Source of the DNA: Calditrichia bacterium
GTDB taxonomy: Bacteria; Calditrichota; Calditrichia; Calditrichales; Calditrichaceae
Length of the DNA stretch: 7,913 nt
Direction of reading: 5' to 3'
Assembly (NCBI GenBank): GCA_027039465.1
Contig: JALWEA010000500.1
Span: 1 to 7,913 of the forward strand
Shown: piece by piece, positions 1 to 6,400 of the stretch
How the letters are laid out: each line of letters starts with the position of its first letter
Numbering within the stretch: position 1 is the stretch's first letter
Notes under the pieces: generated by a model
The model's input: only the letters and a program-made list of their open reading frames with translations
What the model was told of the DNA's origin: nothing
Databases searched by the model: none
Position numbers and translations under genes: made by a program

Positions 1-36
1 AAGCGTGGCAAATCCGGTTAGCTCAGGTCGTTATAC
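1..36. other. Candidate cassette boundary (attC-like right half)
   Basis: The segment ends in GTTATAC (30-36), the exact reverse complement of GTATAAC at 1834-1840 behind the first gene. Further inward, AGG (25-27), GC (21-22) and CCGG (14-17) can pair in order with CCT (1848-1850), GC (1852-1853) and CCGG (1855-1858), leaving unpaired bases between the blocks. An imperfect hairpin of two separated boxes with extrahelical bases is the usual shape of an integron attC site, where GTTRRRY is the outer right box. GTTATAC deviates from that consensus at one position. The segment is cut by the window edge, so the rest of the site is not visible. It could instead be the terminal inverted repeat of another type of element. 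Confidence 0.35.
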
Positions 37-108
37 ACTTAAATAAAAATACATGAATTATATGCAATCTTTTTATGGTAATAAATTGAAAGGATAAATT
101 ACATAATC

Positions 109-1767
109 ATGGCAGAAATTAAAGCAGCTAAAATTGAAATTAATTCATTATTTAATGATTTCTGGTTCTTAATTCCTGAGTATCAACGTTCATACGTATG
201 GGAACCTGATAATATCAACGACTTGCTTGACGATTTATGGTATGCATTTATTAATAAACGCGATGATGAATATTTTCTTGGTTCATTAGTTCTGAAAAAA
301 ACAAATGAAACCAAATTTGATGAGTTTGAAATTTTAGATGGACAACAAAGATTGACAACTTTTTTTATTTTTATGGGAGTATTAAGGGATATTTCTGAAG
401 ACACCGCTTTGAAGGAAGCTTGTCACGATAGAATCTTTCAAAAAGCTAATAAATATAAAAAGGTCCCTGAAAGAATTAGATTAGTATACAAAATTAGGGA
501 CAATGTTGAAAATTTTATCAAAACGTACATTGTGGAAGAAAATGGAACAAATAAAACCGATGATTTAACAAAATTAACCGATGAAAAAAATATCTCTATA
601 AGCCATATGGCAAATGCTGTGTTAATAATAAAGAATTTTTTTACAGAAAAAAATGAAAAACAAATTGAAGAATTTGGGGAATTTATTGCAGAAAAACCAG
701 TGTTTATTTATGTGTCTACTGAAAGTATGGAAGATGCATTTAGAATGTTCACAATTCTAAATAATCGTGGGGTTCCTTTAACAAATGCTGATATTTTAAA
801 ATCAATAAATATTGGTGTTGTTGATAAAAACAACCAAGAAAAATATGCGCAAATTTGGGAAACTATTGAAAGTGATTTAGGTGGTGATTTTGATAGATTT
901 TTGTCATTTATTAGAACTATTTATGTGAAAGAAAAAGCAAGATTGAGTTTATTGGATGAATTCAACGAAAACATATACAAGAAAAGAAAGTTAAAAAAAG
1001 GTAATGAGACGGTAGATGTAATTCAAAAATACAAAAAGCATTATGATAAGGTCATAACTTTTCAAAACGACATAAACTTGCCAAATGAGTATAAAAATTT
1101 ACTAACAATTATGCAGATTGGTCTTCCTTCAACTGATTGGGTTCCCGCCCTACTTTATTATTATGAAAAATTTGGTGACGTTAACATTTTTGAATTTCTA
1201 GAAAAATTAGAGTATAAAGTTAGTTCTGATTGGATTGTTCAATTAACACCAACACAGAGAATTGATAATATTAATTCTATCCTTAAAGCAATTGATAAAG
1301 GCTCTTCACCAGCTGTTCTTTTGAATAAAAAAGAACTATTTACTGTGGATAAAAATGCTTTAACAGATAGACTACAAGGAAATGTTTATGGCAGAAGATT
1401 TGCTCGTTATATTTTGCTTAAATATGAGTATCTTTTAGGAGATAATACTGTTCACCTTTCGAATTATAAAACTATTAGTGTAGAACATATTCTACCTCAA
1501 AATCCCAAAAATGATAGCGAATGGGTAAAAGTATTTAGTAAGGAAGAAAGGGAAAAATGGACGCATAAATTAGCTAATCTTGTTCTCATTAGTAAACGTA
1601 AAAACTCGTCATTAAGTAATTCGAATTTTACAGAGAAAAAGGAAAAATATTTAAAAGGAAGAATTGACATTTTTCCAAGTAATAAAATATTTCAGAATTA
1701 TACAAAATGGAACGTAGAAATTTTAGAAAAAAGACAAAATGAAATGATTAGTAAATTAATCAAATAA
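109..1767 (+). CDS. DUF262-DUF1524 protein, GmrSD-like putative defence nuclease
   Basis: The 552-residue product carries both halves of the GmrSD family in one chain. The N-terminal DUF262 domain shows IPEYQRSYVW (residues 22-31), DGQQR (77-81) followed by LTT, and FTILNNRG (214-221) followed by a DILK motif. In this family the DGQQR region belongs to a ParB/Srx-like fold linked to nucleotide hydrolysis. The C-terminal DUF1524 domain has an HNH-type core: EHILPQNP with His460, then LANLVLIS with Asn490, KNSS with Asn499, and a closing SNSNF...K..Y segment. Known relatives (GmrSD, SspE, BrxU) cut modified or foreign DNA in the cytoplasm. Specificity cannot be read here. The length suits single-chain members and no frame damage is seen. 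The ATG at 109 is the first after an in-frame stop (82-84). A GAAAGGA (88-94) lies rather far upstream, 14 bases away. The gene is AT-rich compared with the protease gene to its right and stands alone, with no modification, methylase or ssp/dnd partner in view, which suggests horizontal acquisition. Confidence 0.9.
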   Translation: MAEIKAAKIEINSLFNDFWFLIPEYQRSYVWEPDNINDLLDDLWYAFINKRDDEYFLGSLVLKKTNETKFDEFEILDGQQRLTTFFIFMGVLRDISEDTALKEACHDRIFQKANKYKKVPERIRLVYKIRDNVENFIKTYIVEENGTNKTDDLTKLTDEKNISISHMANAVLIIKNFFTEKNEKQIEEFGEFIAEKPVFIYVSTESMEDAFRMFTILNNRGVPLTNADILKSINIGVVDKNNQEKYAQIWETIESDLGGDFDRFLSFIRTIYVKEKARLSLLDEFNENIYKKRKLKKGNETVDVIQKYKKHYDKVITFQNDINLPNEYKNLLTIMQIGLPSTDWVPALLYYYEKFGDVNIFEFLEKLEYKVSSDWIVQLTPTQRIDNINSILKAIDKGSSPAVLLNKKELFTVDKNALTDRLQGNVYGRRFARYILLKYEYLLGDNTVHLSNYKTISVEHILPQNPKNDSEWVKVFSKEEREKWTHKLANLVLISKRKNSSLSNSNFTEKKEKYLKGRIDIFPSNKIFQNYTKWNVEILEKRQNEMISKLIK

Positions 1768-1816
1768 TGATATACCACGTAGTATATAAATTAATGATAG
1801 GCAATATTGCTATAAT
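1768..1816. other. AT-rich inverted repeats after the DUF262 gene
   Basis: Directly after the stop codon an inverted repeat pairs ATATAC (1770-1775) with GTATAT (1782-1787) around CACGTA. A perfect 10-base palindrome, GCAATATTGC, sits at 1801-1810. Neither is GC-rich or followed by a clean T-run, so they are weak candidates for an intrinsic terminator. They could slow transcription or simply reflect the AT-rich composition. Confidence 0.3.
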
Positions 1817-1919
1817 ATGAATAAAAATAAAATGTATAACGAATAGGCCTCGCACCGGACGCCGTTCCACGTTAACTTGTGGGGCTGGTTCCTCCTAAAA
1901 TCAAAATTTCCGCCGACGC
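1817..1919. repeat. Intergenic repeat, copy 1 (behind the DUF262 gene)
   Basis: This copy matches 2344-2448. The core 1853-1919 equals 2382-2448 at 66 of 67 bases; the only difference is C1914 versus T2443. ATAACGAATA (1836-1845) is identical to 2365-2374 at the same offset of 529, while the seven bases between (1846-1852) differ almost completely. The A/T-rich lead-in starting ATGAATAAA also aligns, with a two-base indel. Within the core, GTTCCAC (1864-1870) can pair with GTGGGGC (1879-1885) around GTTAACTT; two G-U pairs make this better as top-strand RNA than as DNA. The left end overlaps the GTATAAC box that pairs with the window start. No coding potential is apparent. Confidence 0.85.
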
Positions 1920-1996
1920 CGTGACAAATGTGTTTTGTACTTAATCCCTTTGCCTACTTATTTTGCATTTAATTAAATTCAGATAGAAATACGGAT

Positions 1997-2071
1997 TATC
2001 ATGGTTCAAAGGAAGTGCCAAAAGGCACATGTCATGCTATACTGAAAGCAGCAGGTATCGAGAAAAAATAA
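1997..2071 (+). pseudogene. hicA: hicA toxin remnant (3' end only)
   Basis: This frame reads YHGSKEVPKG at its start, then TCHAILKAAGIEKK and a TAA stop at 2069-2071. That is the conserved C-terminal end of HicA mRNA interferases, in which a HG.KE(I/V)PKGTL..ILK.AG(I/L) segment closes the double-stranded-RNA-binding-like fold. Only about 24 of the roughly 60-80 residues expected for HicA are present. The frame can be followed back to 1973 without similarity and meets a stop at 1970-1972, with no start codon in between. The catalytic His of HicA normally lies in the N-terminal half (GSHH-type motif) and is absent, so no working toxin is made. The position, 11 bases ahead of hicB, is the normal hicAB order. 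Intergenic repeat copy 1 occupies the place where the front of the gene should be. Confidence 0.8.
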
Positions 2072-2078
2072 AGGAGGA
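2071..2078 (+). promoter_or_regulatory. Strong ribosome binding site for hicB
   Basis: AAGGAGGA overlaps the end of the hicA remnant and ends its GGAGG five bases before the ATG at 2083. It is close to the ideal anti-Shine-Dalgarno match. This fixes the start of hicB at 2083 and argues against the ATG at 2029, which lies inside the hicA remnant in another frame and has no comparable site. Confidence 0.85.
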
Positions 2079-2082
2079 TAAA

Positions 2083-2340
2083 ATGATTGATTTGGAATAT
2101 TCACTGATTATCGAGGCAACGGAAGAACCTGATTATTTTGGATTTTATTCGCCGGATTTAGAAGGTTTTACCGGGATAGGACATTCAATAGAAGATTGTA
2201 TGTATAAAGCAAAATGGGGGATGAAAGAACATGTAAAGCTATTAAAAGAAAAAGGATTACCTGTCCCTCCTCGAAACCCGAATCCCAAAGTAATTATTCA
2301 GAACGAAGAAAAGATTAAGAATAAACGCGCTGTAGCATAG
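2083..2340 (+). CDS. hicB: HicB family antitoxin, apparently without its toxin
   Basis: The 85-residue product is a short HicB-type antitoxin. The N-terminal part LEYSLIIEATEEPDYFGFYS and the following PDLEGFTGIGHSIEDC show the family's partial RNase H-like fold with the typical P(D/E)LEG.....G.S.E(D/E)....A motif. It continues with an amphipathic KWGMKEHVKLLKEKGLPVP helix and ends in a basic tail. Longer HicB proteins add a ribbon-helix-helix or HTH DNA-binding domain, and none is visible here. HicB normally binds HicA and blocks its mRNA cleavage. Here the adjoining hicA is only a 3' fragment, so this antitoxin is an orphan at its own locus. The frame is intact and the ribosome binding site is excellent, so it may still be expressed and could counter a HicA encoded elsewhere. 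The start at 2083 was chosen over the in-frame ATG at 2029 because of the ribosome binding site and because family similarity begins here. Confidence 0.88.
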   Translation: MIDLEYSLIIEATEEPDYFGFYSPDLEGFTGIGHSIEDCMYKAKWGMKEHVKLLKEKGLPVPPRNPNPKVIIQNEEKIKNKRAVA

Positions 2341-2343
2341 CTC

Positions 2344-2448
2344 ATGAATAAACATTAAAATGACATAACGAATAACATCCACACCGGACGCCGTTCCACG
2401 TTAACTTGTGGGGCTGGTTCCTCCTAAAATCAAAATTTCCGCTGACGC
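2344..2448. repeat. Intergenic repeat, copy 2 (behind hicB)
   Basis: This is the second copy of the repeat at 1817-1919, beginning four bases after the hicB stop codon. The 67-base core (2382-2448) has a single mismatch to copy 1. The outer ATAACGAATA (2365-2374) is conserved, and the linker 2375-2381 is not. The bases before the outer box are GAC here instead of GT, so the GTATAAC/GTTATAC pairing available to copy 1 is weaker. Beyond 2448 the two loci diverge. Having the same element directly behind two unrelated accessory genes is what a cassette-associated site would give. Confidence 0.85.
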
Positions 2449-2525
2449 TACGATAAGCCCGTGGTGCATTTACTACAACCGGTTGCCTTTGACCGCGACC
2501 ATTTCCTGATGGATTCTGCTGGACT

Positions 2526-2637
2526 TGTAGGGGCGAAGCATTACCTTAACAAATAAAGAAACAATCAATGCTTTTGCTTGTGCAACGTTAAATTTTTTAA
2601 GTTAGAAGCTTCTTGACGAAAATGCTTCGCCCTTACA
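2526..2637. repeat. MITE/REP-like element with inverted ends
   Basis: TGTAGGGGCGAAGCATT (2526-2542) and AATGCTTCGCCCTTACA (2621-2637) are inverted repeats matching at 16 of 17 bases, 78 bases apart. A second inverted pair outside them, GATTCTGC (2512-2519) and GCAGAATC (2659-2666), nests around the element. Inside is a 10-base palindrome AGAAGCTTCT (2604-2613). No reading frame fits in the interval. Ends of the type GTAGGGGCGAAGCATT recur in intergenic regions of many bacteria as small non-autonomous or REP-like repeats. No target-site duplication is obvious directly at the ends. Confidence 0.7.
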
Positions 2638-2666
2638 TCGAACATCCCAGGATGAAAGGCAGAATC

Positions 2667-3074
2667 GTATCGAGGGACGGATGCGACACAACATGTCAAT
2701 AGTAGCGCAGCGAGGGATGGGGGCAAAAGTACCTGCAACCGCATTTGTTTTTTCCACCCCCTGTTGTCCCCCTCATAAGGGGACGCAAAACGGTACGAAT
2801 GATTTTGCCCGATGAAAAGTTGAACTTACGGTTTGGGAAAAGATTAAACACTGAACCACTGGCAAATTTGGTAATGACCAGAATTTTCCAGGCAGTTAAT
2901 GAATCTTTGAATTGAGGTGATTTTGTGCTCGCTAATGCGCAAAATCGCGTCCGGTGGTCGAGAGATTGTGGCGGAACGAAGAGTTCAGCCTCCCGCTTGC
3001 GGGATCGGAATGACAGATTGGTGAATAACATCAAACAGCGAGCGCATACCACCGACTATACAAACAATGATTCC
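2667..3074. other. Gene-free spacer with small hairpins
   Basis: No reading frame here shows a ribosome binding site, protein-like composition or recognisable motif. Two compact hairpins stand out: GTCCCC/GGGGAC (2766-2771 with 2779-2784, 7-base loop), and TCCCGC/GCGGGA (2991-2996 with 2999-3004), which is followed by TCGGAATGACAG. The second resembles the widespread CCCGC-hairpin-GAATGACA intergenic repeat. Neither is followed by a T-run, so neither is called a terminator. The spacer probably consists of worn repeats. Confidence 0.55.
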
Positions 3075-3107
3075 CGCTTAACGAATAACGAATACACGAA
3101 TAACGCT
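3075..3107. repeat. Direct repeat left of the heptamer array
   Basis: CGCTTAACGAATA is followed by ACGAATACACGAATAACGCT. The same sequence lacking one seven-base unit occurs at 3220-3245 on the other side of the CCCTTAA array. The repeat is itself built of CGAATA(A/C)-type heptamers and shares the TAACGAATA word with the outer box of the intergenic repeats at 1836-1845 and 2365-2374. Confidence 0.75.
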
Positions 3108-3110
3108 TTC

Positions 3111-3200
3111 CCCTCAACCATCAACCCTTAACCCTTAACCCTTAACCCTTAACCCTTAACCCTTAACCCTTAACTCTTACACCCTTAACCATTAACCATT
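3111..3200. repeat. CCCTTAA heptamer array, telomere-like
   Basis: Seven perfect CCCTTAA units run from 3125 to 3173. They are flanked by degenerate units: CCCTCAA (3111-3117) and CCATCAA (3118-3124) on the left; CTCTTAC (3174-3180), a CCCTTAA after one extra base, CCATTAA and a partial CCATT on the right. The 7-base period resembles eukaryotic telomere DNA, but the array is internal, short and degenerate at both ends. That fits a slippage-generated minisatellite in an intergenic region rather than a chromosome end. The unit length matches the seven-base difference between the two flanking direct repeats. Confidence 0.92.
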
Positions 3201-3219
3201 TTCCCATTTAACTTTCTTT

Positions 3220-3245
3220 CGCTTAACGAATACACGAATAACGCT
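3220..3245. repeat. Direct repeat right of the heptamer array
   Basis: This is the second copy of the 3075-3107 sequence, with one internal heptamer fewer (26 instead of 33 bases). The two copies bracket the CCCTTAA array, so they may be the edges of one composite repeat, or the array may have expanded between duplicated ends. Confidence 0.75.
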
Positions 3246-3403
3246 CAAAATTTGACCGGATCATTGAATTACTTTCTCAAATCCCAAAAATTCTTTCCAA
3301 TCCTTTAATCTTATCACATTTATCGTTATGTTGTGAGTATAAATTGATTAACAATGAGGACAATATGATTTGCCGTAAAATTCAAGCAATAAAGTGAGCA
3401 GGC
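3246..3403 (+). promoter_or_regulatory. Leader region of the protease gene
   Basis: This AT-rich stretch precedes the protease start. TATAAA at 3338-3343 is a possible -10 element, but no convincing -35 lies at normal spacing, so the promoter call is weak. AAAGTGAG (3391-3398) is a modest ribosome binding site five bases before the ATG at 3404. An in-frame TGA at 3395-3397 excludes any earlier start. Confidence 0.3.
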
Positions 3404-6400
3404 ATGCGCCATAAAATTCGTTTTGAAATTCTGATTCTTTTGGTTTTCTCTTTTGCTACGCTTCTGTTTGGCAGGGATTACGTTTACACGTATCAGGGGC
3501 TGGAAATCCGTTTGCAGGAAGAACCCGCTAGGATTTTCGTGCAATTCGATCGGGCACGATCCGTAAATCAGGCCGCCGTAATTTTGCGTCCTTTAATCGG
3601 ACAGCCGTTCAAAAATCGGCTTCTAAACAAAGACGGACGTTTTCAATTGGTGGAACTTAAGGCGTATCAATCCGGCAGTGAATTGGAAAGTTTGATTAGC
3701 TCATTACGCCAAAGCGAGCAGGTTGTCAGCGCGGCGCCGGTTTTCCGTTTACCGGAGGGGAAGGTACGATTTTCCTTTAATCGCTCGTTTATCGTGCGTT
3801 TTTCCGACGCTTTGAATTTACAGCAAATAAATGCCCTGAATGCCCGCCGCAATGTTTCCATTTTAAAAAATATTTTCAACAATACATTTTTATTGCAAAG
3901 CAATGATGCGCAAGTCGATGGTCTGCAATCGGCTCAAATTTATTCTCAATTGGACGGCGTACAATGGGCGCAACCGAATTTCTACTATTTGGATTGGGGG
4001 TTATTGAACGCCTCGGTAAATGATCCTTTGTGGCCGCAGCAATGGGCGCACAGGAATATCGGACAGTCCGTAGCCAGCGGGGCTAAAAGTGAATTCCCGC
4101 AACAGGTGCGCGGCATACCCAATGCGGACATGGACGTGGATTTGGCCTGGGATGCTTTGGCGCAAAACGGCGGGCAGGCCGGCGGGAGTTCCGATATTTT
4201 GGTGGCCATGTTGGATAGCGGCGTGGATCTAACGCATCCCGATTTGGCGGACAACCTGTTCAGCACGGGCAAGGATTTTTCACCGGATCAGGGTGACGAT
4301 GCCAACGATGTACAGGGTCACGGTACGGCAACGGCCGGTATTGTGGCGGCGTTGGGCAATAACGGCATTGGCGTGGCGGGCATTGCTTTTAATGCCAAAA
4401 TTCTGCCGGTCAAAATTTTTACCACCTACGGCATGGCCGATGATGCCGACATTGCTCAGGCGATCGATTACGCCTGGCAAAACGGGGCGGATATTTTAAG
4501 TGATAGCTGGAGCGGTACGACCCAAAATTCGGGCATCGATGATGCCATTCATCGCGCCAAAACACAGGGTAGGGACGGCAAAGGCTGCGTGATTGTCTTT
4601 TCCAGCGGGAACGAAGGCCACGGTACGGTCAGTTATCCGGCCTATTTGGATGATGTGATTGCCGTTGGGGCGTCGAACATGTTTGACGAGAAAAAGAACC
4701 CCGGCAGTCATGACTTTCAGCGTAACTGGGGCGGCAATTACGGATCGGCTCTGGATTTGGTGGCACCGACCATTGTTTATTCCACCGATATTCAGGGCAG
4801 CGCGGGTTATGACGACGGCGATTATTTTGATCATTTCGGCGGGACATCTGCGGCCTGTCCGCAGGTGGCCGGAGTGTCAGCACTGATGCTATCGGCAAAT
4901 TCGGCTTTAACATCGGACGACGTACAAAATCTTTTACAAAAATCGGCTGACAAAATTGACCGCTATGCTTTTGATACAAACGGCTGGAATGAAGATGTGG
5001 GGCACGGCCGGGTTAACGCCTATCATGCGGTTTTGTCGGCTTTAAATGAAAATGGCGACGCTCCGCTCATTGCGCTCACGCCCTTGCAACCGACTTCGAG
5101 CGTCGATGCGCGGACGGTAACCGCCATTATTACCGATGACGATGGAATCGCACAAGGGAACGGCCAACCGGCCCTGTTTTACCGCACCGTTTTTCAGGGC
5201 GATACCAGCGATTGGCACAAAATCACGGATAGTGACGGCCCGACGGGTGATGAATATGATTTTACCATTCCGGCCATGAGTTGGGGCAATGAAGTGGAAT
5301 ATTACATCCGGGCCACGGACAATTCGCCGGATTCTTTAACAAGCACCTTTCCGTCGTTCGGGAAATCCAGCGACGCTCCGCCGTATCTTTTGCATTATTT
5401 TGTGGGTGATTTTGAAACCCGCACCTTCACCAGTAGCGATGTTCCGGTGTCCATTGCCGATGACAACGTTTATTACACTTCCGTTTTAAACGTTGACGAT
5501 AGCAGGCCTATTGTCGATTTGAATGCCACCATCAGCATTTCCGAACATATTGAAGATTTGGCCGTCGCTTTGGAAGCGCCGGACAGCACGGCTTCGGGGA
5601 TTGTGAACCACAACGGGGAGCCCGGAGATTCTTACACCAATACCGTTTTGGACGACGAAGCAACCACCCGCATTACCGATGACAGCAGTCCCTATTCGGG
5701 CAGTTACCAGCCCGACAATGCGCTTTGGGTTTTTGACGGCTTAAAAGGAAACGGCACCTGGACGTTGCGCGCTTACGATGATACTTACTACAATAACGGC
5801 GGCTCGATCGACGGTTGGAGTTTGGATATTACCTATATGAAACCGATCAATCCGCCGGTGGTCAGCGATATTCCCGACCAAACCATAGACGAGGGCCAGA
5901 ATTTTACGCAAATCCATTTGGATGATTACGTTACGGATGCGGACAACAGCGACGACGAAATGACCTGGACGTATTCGGGTAATAAGGATTTATTGGTGAG
6001 TATCGATGAAAATAGAATAGCCACCATTACCGTGCCGGACAGTGAATGGAACGGCAGTGAAACCATTACGTTTACGGCCACGGATCCCACATTACTTTCC
6101 GACTCCGATGCGGCTACCTTTACGGTGAATGCCGTTAATGATCCGCCGGTGGTCAACGACATTCCCGATCAGACGATCGACGAGGGGCAGAATTTCGCGC
6201 AAATTCATTTGGACGATTACGTCAGCGATCCGGACAACAGCGATGCCGAAATGACCTGGACGTATTCCGGTAATCAGGATTTGCAGGTCAGCATTGATCA
6301 GAATCGCATTGCGACCATTACTGTTCCGGATAGCGAATGGAACGGAAGCGAAACCATTACCTTTACGGCAACCGATCCTGGCGGCTTGACCGATTCGGAT

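Noticed and set aside
183..404. Reverse-strand open frame inside the DUF262 gene
   Set aside because: It lies wholly opposite the conserved DUF262 motifs and is a shadow of that gene.
2029..2082. Earlier ATG at 2029 as the start of hicB (adds 18 residues)
   Set aside because: The added part overlaps the in-frame hicA remnant in another frame and has no family similarity, and the AAGGAGGA site is positioned for the ATG at 2083.
2766..2784. Intrinsic terminator at the GTCCCC/GGGGAC hairpin
   Set aside because: No T-run follows on the plus strand and no gene ends nearby on either strand.
2696..3052. Reverse-strand open frame of 118 codons in the spacer
   Set aside because: It runs through two hairpins and worn repeats, its product has no motif or believable composition, and no start signal is present.
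2925..3131. Forward open frame of 68 codons running into the heptamer array
   Set aside because: The product is rich in repeat-derived residues, crosses the CCCGC hairpin and the direct repeat, and lacks a ribosome binding site.
3111..3200. A CRISPR array or a true telomere
   Set aside because: The unit is only seven bases with no spacers, so it is not CRISPR. It lies inside continuous sequence with genes on both sides, so it is not a chromosome end.
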